A stretch of DNA of 41,004 nt from an uncultured Collinsella sp. Its GTDB lineage: Bacteria; Actinomycetota; Coriobacteriia; Coriobacteriales; Coriobacteriaceae. Below the pieces are notes generated by a model. It saw nothing but the letters and a program-made list of their open reading frames with translations. It had not been told where the DNA came from and searched no databases. Each line of letters begins with the position of its first letter. Positions within the stretch are counted from its first letter, which is position 1. Shown here in pieces: positions 15,687 through 24,239 of the stretch. The DNA lies in NCBI GenBank assembly GCA_905208975.1, contig CAJLRE010000012.1, positions 1 through 41,004 of the forward strand, in the 5' to 3' direction. Position numbers and translations under genes: made by a program.

Positions 15687-15717
15687 CGGGGCAGACTCCA
15701 GCGCGAAGTCTGCCCCG
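15687..15717 (-). terminator. Strong terminator after the last pilin gene
   Basis: CGGGGCAGACT (15687-15697) pairs with AGTCTGCCCCG (15707-15717), followed on the minus strand by nine consecutive T. It is 100 bases downstream of the pilin stop and should prevent read-through into the sortase gene. Confidence 0.92.
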
Positions 15718-15817
15718 AAAAAAGAATGGCAAAGCAAGAACGTCGATGGACGAGAAAAGTGTCCGCAAGTCTCATGGCCATCACATCCCACCTGCCAAAG
15801 GGATGGGTGGGTGAGCG

Positions 15818-17581
15818 TTACTCCTGCTCGGACTCCTCAGCCTGCTTACGGCTGCGGATGAGGTGCGCCACGCCGATGCACAGCACCGCGCCACCAGCGA
15901 TCCAAGTGAAGGTCACACCGTTAAGGCCGGTGAGGGGAAGGCCGGAGCCCTTCTTGTCAACAATGGTGAAGCTGAGTTTGCCGGTAGACGCGGTAGCCGA
16001 ATTGTCCTTCACAACATCATTTCCTGCGGTGATTGCAGATTCCGTGCTAGGGGTTACATCGGTGCCAGTCTGATTAATATCGTGCTTGATGGTGAACGTC
16101 ACACCGTTTGCTGCGGAGTTATTGTAACCAGGGGCGGGCGTAACCTCTTTAAGGATGTAGGTGCCCTCGTCGAGGCCGACAACGTTAATCTTGCCCTGGC
16201 TGTCGGTTTTCAGCATAGCTTTTTCTTTTTCGGTCGTCTTGACACCATTTGCCATGATGAAGTTGCCGTCATCGCCCTGCTCCTGCAGCGTGAATTCAAC
16301 GCCCTCGAGCCCCTTGTCTTCATCATCGGAACCGACCTTGGTGACGTCGATGCCGTAGGTGTAGTCGTAGGCGGGGTGCTCGACCGTGGTACCAGTACCA
16401 TCAGTAGTGTGCGGGTTGTTAGAATAAGTCAGCTTAACGGTATTTTTCTGGGCTTTACCAACCAAACCATTGAACTCAGTTTTGATCGTACCGTTTTCAA
16501 AGATCTTGGTAGAGTCGAGCTTGGCCTTGTACTCGACAGTCACCTTCGAGTCGCCGTTCAGCGCAATGGCAGCCTCGCCCTCAGCCCCGCATTTCTTGAG
16601 ATCGGGGAAGTCGACAGTAAGCGTATTATCCTCGTACTTGGCGTTATAGCCGGACGCGACCACGGTATCGCCGATCATGACCTTAACATCGGGCGTCGTA
16701 CCGCCATCCTTGAACTTGGGCGTCATGGAATTGGGGAGTTTGTCCGTAAAGATGTACTTGTAGGTGCCGTAACTGTTGATGTTGCCCGCGACGGTACCGA
16801 TGAGCTGGTAGTCGACATATTGGTCCATCTGAGAGTCGGCAGCCATGTTGGGCTTCTCGAATGAACCGAATGTGCCATCCTTAGTGTCATCCTTGACGGC
16901 CTTGGTCACAGTGGGGACCTGCTTCTTGGGAGTTAAGTTCTCATCGGAGCCACCGACAACAGCGAAAATCGGCGAGGTGAAAGTATCCGTGTTGCCCGCG
17001 GTGGCATTTGCGGTTTCGCCGACACTCGCAGTCACAAAGAGCCAGTAGCCGGCATCCAGGCTGCTGAACTTGCCGTCGGTGCCTGTTCTCCAGCCATTCG
17101 TCCCTTCAGCGGTTGTGGCTTTTTCCAGTGCCTTGGCAATCTTGTCGAGGGTCGTTCCGGCGTCAAGCTTAGTGCTCGCGTCTGTACCAGACGTGTACTC
17201 AGCTTTGGTTTTCTTTTTAATCCATTCTGCCCACTCTTGAGCATCGTTGCCAGAGGGCTTTGTGGAATCGTCGTCGGTAAACGCCCCCGTCACAGCATCC
17301 CTAACTGAATCCGACGCCCACTCGATGTCAGAAACCGTCTTAGGCCCATTCCAGGCGCTATCCTTCTGATCCTGCGTAACCTTCGCCTTGAAAATCTGGA
17401 TGCCCTTAAAAGTCGTATCCGTATAGGTCGAATCCTTAATCGTCACGTCGCCGCTCTGGGCCACCGTCGGCACGACCTCGGCAAACGCCATGGTCACGGG
17501 GGCCATAACTCCACCAAAGCTCAGCGCTGCGGTGAGGCCGGCGGTTACCGCCAGGCGTGCGATGTTCTTGCTCATGCTCAT
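15818..17581 (-). CDS. SpaA-type pilin with LPLTG anchor (probable backbone)
   Basis: 587 residues from the ATG at 17581, preceded by GGAGG eight bases away (an ATG at 17647 is rejected). A Sec signal peptide ends near AFAEVVP. The pilin lysine region reads NLTPKKQVPTVTK. A CnaB-type domain follows (YGIDVTKVGSDDEDKGLEGVEFTL) with the E-box GTYILKEVTPAPGYN, so internal Lys-Asn isopeptide bonds are expected. The C-terminus has LPLTG, a hydrophobic helix and a charged tail. Its size and position suggest the major shaft subunit. It is third in the pilus operon and is followed by a strong terminator. A weak GC hairpin (17665-17683) precedes it. Confidence 0.9.
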   Translation of the reverse strand: MSMSKNIARLAVTAGLTAALSFGGVMAPVTMAFAEVVPTVAQSGDVTIKDSTYTDTTFKGIQIFKAKVTQDQKDSAWNGPKTVSDIEWASDSVRDAVTGAFTDDDSTKPSGNDAQEWAEWIKKKTKAEYTSGTDASTKLDAGTTLDKIAKALEKATTAEGTNGWRTGTDGKFSSLDAGYWLFVTASVGETANATAGNTDTFTSPIFAVVGGSDENLTPKKQVPTVTKAVKDDTKDGTFGSFEKPNMAADSQMDQYVDYQLIGTVAGNINSYGTYKYIFTDKLPNSMTPKFKDGGTTPDVKVMIGDTVVASGYNAKYEDNTLTVDFPDLKKCGAEGEAAIALNGDSKVTVEYKAKLDSTKIFENGTIKTEFNGLVGKAQKNTVKLTYSNNPHTTDGTGTTVEHPAYDYTYGIDVTKVGSDDEDKGLEGVEFTLQEQGDDGNFIMANGVKTTEKEKAMLKTDSQGKINVVGLDEGTYILKEVTPAPGYNNSAANGVTFTIKHDINQTGTDVTPSTESAITAGNDVVKDNSATASTGKLSFTIVDKKGSGLPLTGLNGVTFTWIAGGAVLCIGVAHLIRSRKQAEESEQE

Positions 17582-17689
17582 CTTCTTTTCCTCCGTTTTC
17601 CGTTTGATTCTCATTCGATCGGTCATCATCTGTCTGTGTCTTAGCATCTACTTCGCTACGTCTCGCCCCGCTCTCTGTGGGGCTGCCAG

Positions 17690-19357
17690 CTACTCTTTAT
17701 GGCTGCCACCTCCCCGCTTGACCAGGAGCGCGACCACGATGAGCGCAGCTCCGGCGACCGCTGCGGCGGCCGCGGCGTACATTGCCATATCGCCAGTCGA
17801 GGGCATAAAGCCTCCGGTGGTAATGCTAGGGGGCGTGCCGGTGGGCGTGTTAATGAGCGACGCCTCCAGGCTGCCCGTCGACCCGTCCGCGCTGTCGGCG
17901 CGCAGGGGCGACTCGGCAGTGATGGTGAGCTTGGGCTTGGCGGCGGCCACCTGGTCGACGTCCAGGCCCTCGGCCTTAACCGTCACGCAACGCGTGCCCT
18001 CAAAGGCGGTGTAGCCCTTGGGCGCCTTGAGCTCGCGAACCTCCAGCTTGCCCGAGTCCACGCCCGAGACGGTCACGCGGCCGTCCTCGCCCGTGGTGAC
18101 GGTGGCCTTGCCTTCTGCATCCCACGTGCCGTCGGCCGCCAGCGTGCGACCGCGGTCGTCGGCGATGCTCAGGACCGCCCCGGCAAGCGGCTTGTCGCCG
18201 TCGCTGCCGCGCTTGGTGAGCGCGAGATCCCAGGTGTAGGCGCACGCATCGTCGCTCGGCGTGCGGGTGAAGCCGGCGTCACCGGACTGGTCGGCAAAGG
18301 GAGAGCGCGGGTAGCGCAGGTAGACCTCGTTGGGGTTGCCCTTCGCGATGCCGTGGTTGCACGCGCTGTTGAGCGGCGCGTTGTACACGGCGACCACGCG
18401 GGCGCCCGCGGTGAAGGCGTCGGCCCCGCCGAGCGCGGCGACCAGGTCGCCGGTGCGCACGGTGAAGGTCCCGTCCGCGGCCACCTTGGTGGTGCACTGG
18501 GCCGTGATGTCGGTCCAGCCCTTCGCGGCCTTGGTGCCGGCGTGTCCGTCCTTGCCGGTGGCGACGGCGTCAAAGCCGCCGTCCGCGCCCGTCGCCACGT
18601 ATACATGCATGCTCGCGGCCACCTTGGAGGGGTCGAGCCCCGCGCTCATGGTGTCGACGAACCGCACCGCATAGGTGTCGTAGGCGGTAAGACCCGCCGG
18701 GACCGCGGCCGAGAGGCGCCAGTACAGGTCGTCGGCGACCGTGGCGTCGGCGGCCTTCTGCCATGCGGCGGTGCTGTCCTCCAGCACGTGCTTGGCCACC
18801 TTGGGGGTCGCCGCCTTGGGCTTGACGGTGACGGCGCTGCCGCCGACCAGGGCCATGATCGGCGCGGTGCCGGCCTCGCCCTGGGCGATGGCGTCGTCGT
18901 CGGCGACGATGAGCCAGTAGCCGCAGGGCAGCTCGGCCGCCGTGCCCGCGTTAAGGGTCACAGACACGGCACCAGAGCTCTGAAGGGAACGAGCGAACTG
19001 TACGCTCAGCGCGCTCGTAAGGTGGGAATCGGTGTTGAGCCACTCGGCAGCTTCCTGCGCGGTGATCTGGGAATTTGGCATGCCGGCGCTGTGCAGCACA
19101 GGCAGCGCGGCGTCGCGCACGGCGTCGCTTGCCCAGGCGAGGTCGGTGGCGATCTTGGCGTCGCTGTCGCCGTCGACGACGTTGGCGCTAAAGATCTGGT
19201 AGGCGTCGTAGCTACTCGCCACGGTGCCGCTCACCGTGATGGAACCGGTCGAGGTCGGCGCGGCCTGCGCGGATGCGGGGAACACAACCGCGCAGGTGCC
19301 GATCAGGAGGGCAAGCAGCGCAAACAAGATCGGGAAGGAGCAAACTTTCTTATTCAC
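17690..19357 (-). CDS. SpaH/EbpB-like pilin with MPSTG anchor
   Basis: 555 residues from a GTG at 19357 that overlaps the adhesin stop by eight bases; GGGAGGT seven bases upstream decides it over the ATG at 19438. The signal peptide ends SAQAAPTS. The pilin-motif-like lysines lie in VTVKPKAATPKVAK. A CnaB domain carries YTWDLALTKRGSDGDKPLAGAVL and the E-box LEVRELKAPKGY. The sorting signal is MPSTG, a conservative variant of LPxTG, then an alanine-rich helix and KRGGGSHKE. By eye it is markedly more GC-rich than the adhesin before it and the pilin after it. It may be the minor or basal subunit or an alternative shaft protein. Confidence 0.88.
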   Translation of the reverse strand: MNKKVCSFPILFALLALLIGTCAVVFPASAQAAPTSTGSITVSGTVASSYDAYQIFSANVVDGDSDAKIATDLAWASDAVRDAALPVLHSAGMPNSQITAQEAAEWLNTDSHLTSALSVQFARSLQSSGAVSVTLNAGTAAELPCGYWLIVADDDAIAQGEAGTAPIMALVGGSAVTVKPKAATPKVAKHVLEDSTAAWQKAADATVADDLYWRLSAAVPAGLTAYDTYAVRFVDTMSAGLDPSKVAASMHVYVATGADGGFDAVATGKDGHAGTKAAKGWTDITAQCTTKVAADGTFTVRTGDLVAALGGADAFTAGARVVAVYNAPLNSACNHGIAKGNPNEVYLRYPRSPFADQSGDAGFTRTPSDDACAYTWDLALTKRGSDGDKPLAGAVLSIADDRGRTLAADGTWDAEGKATVTTGEDGRVTVSGVDSGKLEVRELKAPKGYTAFEGTRCVTVKAEGLDVDQVAAAKPKLTITAESPLRADSADGSTGSLEASLINTPTGTPPSITTGGFMPSTGDMAMYAAAAAAVAGAALIVVALLVKRGGGSHKE

Positions 19358-22300
19358 GACGCTTACCTCCCTTCGCATTCGCCTTGCGACGAATGTGCAT
19401 CCAGGCCGCAGCAGCGCAAAGCACCGCCGCGCCGGCAAGGTACGTCAGAGTGACGCCCGACATACCAGAAAGGGGCAAAGAGGTGGAGTAGGTGTTGGTA
19501 AAGGTGGGGGTGGAGGTGTCGGTGAGGTCGTAGGTCGTGCCGTTGGTCACTAGATTGCCGTCACGATCCTGAATCTGCTTGTAGGTAGCAGTGACGTCTA
19601 TATGGTGGTTAGAGTCGTCAGTCGCGTTAACCGTAATCTGATAGACCGACCGGTCGTACTTATAGTTCGTAAACGGCGTGGTTGGCTGCTGTTCGCGAAC
19701 GAAGTACGTGAAGGTCTTGGAAGCACCACGGCCAGTGGCGTCAGTCTCGAGTTTGTTAAGTTGATCGAGCTTGTACTCAATCGGGTTGAAGCTCAGGAGC
19801 TGAGAGTTTTTGTCGTTGGCTTTGGTCTTAACCGCCTCGGCCTTATCGAACTTGTCGTTATCCGCAAACTCGAGCGTAAACTCCTTCATCTCGCCACCCT
19901 CAACGACCTTAGTCGCCTTGGGAGTCCAAGAACCGCTGGAGGTGTACGGAGTGTACTTGTTGGTGAAAGTTGCACCACTAGTAAGCGCAACGATAACAGC
20001 GTTTTCGCCTTCAGCTTCTGTGACGGCTGCTGGTTCTGTTTCTGGCGTTCTTGCGCCAGCGCCGTCATTTTTTACCTTTGTTACCGAAACGCTCTTGACT
20101 TTGTAATACGTGTATTTAATGTCAAGCACGTTGTGCGACTTGCCCTCATCCTTCACAACCTCAGGATCAATTTTGTAGATCGTTTTGTCGTAAGTCACGC
20201 CCTTGTCCTTGTCCGTGCCCGGAACCTCTACCAAGTAGTAAACAAGATCGTCATCGGCATAAACTTCACCCAGATCAAAGGTGAGATTTCCGTTCTCATC
20301 GTTTTTCACCGTATCGACCACCGAGCAGCGATTGAGCTGAAGATCACCATTGGAGTCAAAGCTCGGAATCGTATATGAGATCTCGCCTAGTTCGTTAATA
20401 ATCTTGTTCTGCCTGAGAAGCTGGAAATCGAAATCATTTCCTTTAAGCTTGCCGCCCTCAAGCACCTTGGTGCCGTTGAGCTTCATCTTGGGGTAAACCT
20501 TGACCTCTCGAGTGGAACCGGCGACAACGTCTCCGTTGGTCATGATTCCGCCACCGTGGATATTGGAGCTGTTGCCCGTGATATATAACGTAGCCAGCCC
20601 TATAGCAGCATTTTGATCTTCAGCGGACGGTTTGGACTTTAGGCCAATCATGTACTTGGCTTGGGCTCCGTCATACTTACCGATGGTCGCAAGCTGACCG
20701 TCAATCGTGCCCGACCAATTTGCAGCACCACCGCCGAGCATCTGGCCCGTTACGGCTGCGATATAGTCAGCGTTATCCGACTTGCGGATAAGGAAGAGGT
20801 CCTCATGGCCACGCCTCTTGAAGTCATCAGTAATCTCACCGCCATCAACACTTGAAGGCTGGTCTTCATTCTTACCATTGGTGCCGCCTGATAGATTCTC
20901 ACCGTTTGCATCGGTGTTTCCGAAAATCGCAATACCATTGGCATCTGTAATCGCCGTCTTGCCGCTCGGGCAGGCCGCGAAGCCACCACCATAGCCCTTG
21001 GCCGAGTTTTTGGTAATCAGGGCGTTGGATATCTTGAGACACGCTGAATTAACGCCTTCGGCACTGTTGCCTCCCTGGACAAACACGCCGCCGCCGCCCC
21101 AGTCATTGGGGGTATTAGTCGTATTGTTAGTTATGTAGGCTTTATTGCCGATCACATTAAATTCGCCAACTGTAGGCGCAGCGATACGGATGCCGCCGCC
21201 CTCAGAGTTTTGCGCCACATTGCTGGCGATGCTTCCACCAGAGAACGAAAACAAGGAGAGGGCCTGATTCCAAGCGCCAGCATAAATACCGCCACCGGCC
21301 TCGGCAGAATAGTTACCGGTGATGTAGCCACCGTTAATTGTGAGACTGCCGTTATTGAAGGCAGCAATACCACCACCGCCGTGACATCCGTTGCCGATAT
21401 GCTTCGTAGAGCCTTCATTGTCGCTGTAGAACTGATAGTTGTTGTTGGTAATGTAACCACCTGAAATGACTACTGTTGAACCAACGGCACAAACACCGGC
21501 GCCGTAGCCTGATCGATCTTTGAACGTACCGTTACCGGAAATCGTGCCGCCGGTCATATTAATTGTGGATCCGTTAGCGTACACGCCGCCGCCATTGGAG
21601 GCATAGTTGCCTGCAATTACGCCACCGGTCAAATTGAGGGTCGAAGCGCCGCCTTTGTCGTTGGATACCATAATGCCCGCGCCGGCACCCGAGCCAGAAG
21701 CGCCGCAAACGTATCCGCCGCTCATGTTGACGGTAGAGCCGTTCTCGGCATAGATGAGGTTGCCGATTTGGCCATCTTTCTTTTGCGTGAGCACGCCGCT
21801 TTCAAAATTAAAGTGGCCGCCATTGAAAAGGTTGACGAGCCTTAACCCAGCAGCTTTGGTATCGCTGCAAGACACAATGGCACCCTTGATATCAGCCTCA
21901 TACGCTTTAAGAGTTTCGTTTGTAACGGTTCCGCTTGCGACCGATTCGGTTACGTAATAGGTAAGCTTGGTCGGGATGTTAGAATCGCCGTACTCCATTG
22001 AAGCGAGATTGCCACATTTGTTTTCTTGATTAGCCGGGATCTCTTTTGCGGCAGCTTGCTGGCCGTCCTTGACGGTCAGCGTCGCACCGCCGGTGATATT
22101 GAACAGAGGCTTACTTGGACTCTTATGCTTAATCTTGTAGCCGTTTAGGTCCAGTGTGATATTACTGCCGTCCTTGTTGAGCGTGATCGTCTCGCTGGTC
22201 TCGACATCGTTCATAAGCTTGAAGCTAGCAACACCGCTTGCATCCGCCAACTTGGTCTTTAAATCGCCAACGTTATTTATCTCGTCGGGCGCCGCTTTAG

Positions 22301-22691
22301 TTTGCTTGCCTTCCGCGGCCGCCATCACAGCGTTGCCATCTGCCGGCTCGTTATCTTCGACCTGCAGCTTACCCTCAGGTTGATCCCCAAACTGACCCTG
22401 CTCAACACCATTTGAGGGGTCGTCCTCGCCACCTTCGATAGCGCCACTATTCTGGTTTTCGGTATCCCCGTTGTTGGTGTTGCCTACATCAGTAGACTCA
22501 CTTGAGGAACCCCCCCCCATCACAGTTTCCTCGGTAGAAACCGTCTGGGCATCGTTGGCAATGGCCTGCGAGATCGGAGGCATGACGAGCGACAGTACCA
22601 GGCTCAAAACGGAGGCTCCGCACAAAACGCCTGCCAGTACACGGCGCGTCACTTTTTTACTCTGCTTAGATTTGTCTGAATTCGCTTTCAT
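19350..22691 (-). CDS. Large beta-helix adhesin / tip pilin with LPLSG anchor
   Basis: 1113 residues. A KxxKKVTRR-led signal peptide (1-45) is followed by an acidic, Gly/Ser/Asn-rich linker. About residues 190-620 form a right-handed beta-helix of pectate-lyase type, with recurring units such as LTINGGYITGNYSAEAGGGI and STINMTGGTISGNG. Two FctA/Spy0128-like isopeptide pilin domains follow (about 755-900 and 925-1065), each ending in YxFTNxY-like strands (FTNKYTPY, FTNTYSTS). The anchor is LPLSG, a helix and a basic tail. It is the first gene of the pilus operon, GGGGAGGAG before its ATG. A polysaccharide- or mucin-binding tip adhesin is the likely role; the ligand is unknown. Confidence 0.9.
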   Translation of the reverse strand: MKANSDKSKQSKKVTRRVLAGVLCGASVLSLVLSLVMPPISQAIANDAQTVSTEETVMGGGSSSESTDVGNTNNGDTENQNSGAIEGGEDDPSNGVEQGQFGDQPEGKLQVEDNEPADGNAVMAAAEGKQTKAAPDEINNVGDLKTKLADASGVASFKLMNDVETSETITLNKDGSNITLDLNGYKIKHKSPSKPLFNITGGATLTVKDGQQAAAKEIPANQENKCGNLASMEYGDSNIPTKLTYYVTESVASGTVTNETLKAYEADIKGAIVSCSDTKAAGLRLVNLFNGGHFNFESGVLTQKKDGQIGNLIYAENGSTVNMSGGYVCGASGSGAGAGIMVSNDKGGASTLNLTGGVIAGNYASNGGGVYANGSTINMTGGTISGNGTFKDRSGYGAGVCAVGSTVVISGGYITNNNYQFYSDNEGSTKHIGNGCHGGGGIAAFNNGSLTINGGYITGNYSAEAGGGIYAGAWNQALSLFSFSGGSIASNVAQNSEGGGIRIAAPTVGEFNVIGNKAYITNNTTNTPNDWGGGGVFVQGGNSAEGVNSACLKISNALITKNSAKGYGGGFAACPSGKTAITDANGIAIFGNTDANGENLSGGTNGKNEDQPSSVDGGEITDDFKRRGHEDLFLIRKSDNADYIAAVTGQMLGGGAANWSGTIDGQLATIGKYDGAQAKYMIGLKSKPSAEDQNAAIGLATLYITGNSSNIHGGGIMTNGDVVAGSTREVKVYPKMKLNGTKVLEGGKLKGNDFDFQLLRQNKIINELGEISYTIPSFDSNGDLQLNRCSVVDTVKNDENGNLTFDLGEVYADDDLVYYLVEVPGTDKDKGVTYDKTIYKIDPEVVKDEGKSHNVLDIKYTYYKVKSVSVTKVKNDGAGARTPETEPAAVTEAEGENAVIVALTSGATFTNKYTPYTSSGSWTPKATKVVEGGEMKEFTLEFADNDKFDKAEAVKTKANDKNSQLLSFNPIEYKLDQLNKLETDATGRGASKTFTYFVREQQPTTPFTNYKYDRSVYQITVNATDDSNHHIDVTATYKQIQDRDGNLVTNGTTYDLTDTSTPTFTNTYSTSLPLSGMSGVTLTYLAGAAVLCAAAAWMHIRRKANAKGGKRRE

Positions 22692-22780
22692 CGATGTCTC
22701 CTCCCCAAGAGACCGCGATCTTGCTCTTTCACCATCAAACGTATCTGCGCAATCTGTAATTGCGCTCGTTTAGTAATGCA

Positions 22781-22810
22781 ATTATAACGATTGTTTAAAC
22801 ATCTGAGCAA
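22781..22810 (-). promoter_or_regulatory. Pilus operon promoter
   Basis: On the minus strand TTGCTC (22805-22810) and a perfect TATAAT (22781-22786) are separated by 18 bp, about 90 bases upstream of the adhesin start. Confidence 0.6.
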
Positions 22811-23150
22811 CAAAAACCGATAGTTTTGTAGTGAGTTCTCAATTCTCTTGACATTTACTCAGATTTGCCCTCGTTTATTCGCTATCTATTTTTTATTTCT
22901 GCTGGTAATTTAGTTGCCTATTATTTTTTAATGGCATTAGTTTTATTTGCACAACATTTTGCTCAAGAGCAAACATCCTGTGAACGGTCGATAATTGACC
23001 ATGAGCGGCAGGTCATTTACCGCGAGAAACACCCTACCAAACTGATGAGAATATCTTTAACCCATCGGTGGTTAGAAGCGTAATGTTCTGACGACCATAT
23101 TTGAATTTGCGCGCAGATTTTAGGCATCAATTCGCCCAAATCGCCTGAGG
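22811..23150. other. AT-rich spacer upstream of the pilus operon, no convincing gene
   Basis: This stretch is far richer in A+T than the surroundings. A plus-strand frame from TTG 22865 to 23083 encodes 72 residues with a hydrophobic start, but it has no ribosome binding site and no recognisable family, so I do not call it. The composition fits a regulatory region or a recombination junction of the pilus island. Confidence 0.5.
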
Positions 23151-23182
23151 CCACCACAAAGGTGCCTGCCCCTTCGTGGTGG
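23151..23182. repeat. CCACCACAAAGG palindrome, copy 2
   Basis: CCACCACAAAGG (23151-23162) pairs with CCTTCGTGGTGG (23171-23182), one mismatch, around TGCCTGCC. It lies 13 bases beyond the stop codon of the minus-strand HAD phosphatase gene. Confidence 0.8.
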
Positions 23183-23195
23183 TTCTCCCCCGGCG

Positions 23196-24017
23196 CTACA
23201 GCAGATGTTCCTCGATAAAGATCGCGATGCCGTCCTCGTCGTTGCTCGCGGTTACAAAGTCCGCGGCGGTACGGGTGGCGTCGCTGCCGTTTGCCATGGC
23301 CACGCCCACGCCGGCGTCGGCCACCATGCAGGTGTCGTTATCGGCATCGCCAAACACGCAGATGTTCTGGAGCTCCATGTCGTTGAGCTCCGCCACGCGC
23401 ACAAGGCCGCGCGTCTTGGACACGCGCGGATCCATGAACTCGTAGAGCCGCTGCGTGGTTTGCAGAGCCGCCGCCTTAACAGTGTTATCGGCAAACGTCG
23501 ACGCCCGCTCGACCACCCGCGGCATTACCTCGGGCGCCATGGTAAACATCACCTTGGGCTGCGGCTCGCGTAAGAACTCGGCAAAATCGACCACCTGATA
23601 GGGCACGCCATCGACGCGCGACAGGTGCTCGACGCACGCGTTGCTCTCGGGCACGTAGAACACGCCGTCTCGGGGGCAGACGGGCGTTGCCGGAAGGTCC
23701 GCCATGTGCTTGCAGATGCGCGCGATGGTCTCACCCGGCAGCGGATAGCTCAGTTCGTTGATGTCGTGCGCCCGGTCGATGACCTCGGCGCCACCGCAGC
23801 CCACCAGCACGTCCACCAGGCCTTCGATGCCCCAGAGCTCGTACATGGCCTCGGTCGCGTGGGCGTCGCGCCCGGTGCACAGGCCAAAGAGCACGCCGCG
23901 CTCGCGCAGGGCGCGGATCGCCGCCACGGTGCGCGGGGACACCGTGTGCCGGCTCGTGAGCAGCGTGCCGTCGATATCGCAGAACACGGCTTTGATGTGG
24001 CTGAAGGTGGCGTCCAT
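23196..24017 (-). CDS. HAD-superfamily phosphatase, Cof/type IIB
   Basis: 273 residues. Motif I is AVFCDIDGTLLTS with the nucleophile Asp and the +2 acid-base Asp at about 14 and 16. The motif II Thr/Ser lies in GLCTGRD, Lys of motif III near 200 and motif IV in CVFGDADNDTCMVADAG. The C2b cap lies between motifs II and III. Such Cof enzymes dephosphorylate sugar phosphates, flavin or pyridoxal phosphates; the substrate cannot be assigned. The start at 24017 has AAAGG five bases upstream. An in-frame extension to 24209 translates the palindromic repeats and is not real. Confidence 0.9.
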   Translation of the reverse strand: MDATFSHIKAVFCDIDGTLLTSRHTVSPRTVAAIRALRERGVLFGLCTGRDAHATEAMYELWGIEGLVDVLVGCGGAEVIDRAHDINELSYPLPGETIARICKHMADLPATPVCPRDGVFYVPESNACVEHLSRVDGVPYQVVDFAEFLREPQPKVMFTMAPEVMPRVVERASTFADNTVKAAALQTTQRLYEFMDPRVSKTRGLVRVAELNDMELQNICVFGDADNDTCMVADAGVGVAMANGSDATRTAADFVTASNDEDGIAIFIEEHLL

Positions 24018-24110
24018 GGGGGCCTTTCTGGGTTGTGCGGCGGTGTGGGGTGTGGTCGTGAACGGCGTACATGGTATACCAAGGCGCGCACGGGGCGCTT
24101 TGGTGCAAAA

Positions 24111-24144
24111 CCACCACAAAGGTGCCTGGCCCCCTTTGTGGTGG
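24111..24144. repeat. CCACCACAAAGG palindrome, copy 3
   Basis: CCACCACAAAGG (24111-24122) pairs perfectly with CCTTTGTGGTGG (24133-24144) around TGCCTGGCCC. It lies 18 bases from palindrome type A copy 2, the same pairing as at 11934-12039. Confidence 0.82.
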
Positions 24145-24162
24145 AAGTGACGTTTGCGGGCC

Positions 24163-24227
24163 AAACCATCACAACATTCGATGTTTTTTGGCAAAATCGC
24201 GATTTTCATCGAATGTTGTGATGGTTT
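24163..24227. repeat. Dispersed palindrome type A, copy 2
   Basis: Perfect 21-bp arms (24163-24183 and 24207-24227), beginning AAACCATCACAACATTC, flank a centre containing CAAAATCGCGATTTT as in copy 1. It starts 12 bases beyond the MFS permease stop codon on the minus strand. Confidence 0.88.
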
Positions 24228-24239
24228 CTTACCTGTTTC

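Noticed and set aside
15517..15768. 83-residue minus-strand frame across the pilin terminator and repeat copy 2
   Set aside because: It reads the duplicated unit in a different frame from the one preserved in copy 1 and translates the terminator stem.
22865..23083. 72-residue plus-strand frame with hydrophobic start
   Set aside because: TTG start without ribosome binding site, no recognised family, AT-rich promoter region of the pilus operon.
24018..24209. In-frame N-terminal extension of the HAD phosphatase
   Set aside because: It translates two palindromic repeats, has no ribosome binding site at its ATG, and the internal ATG at 24017 fits the family start.
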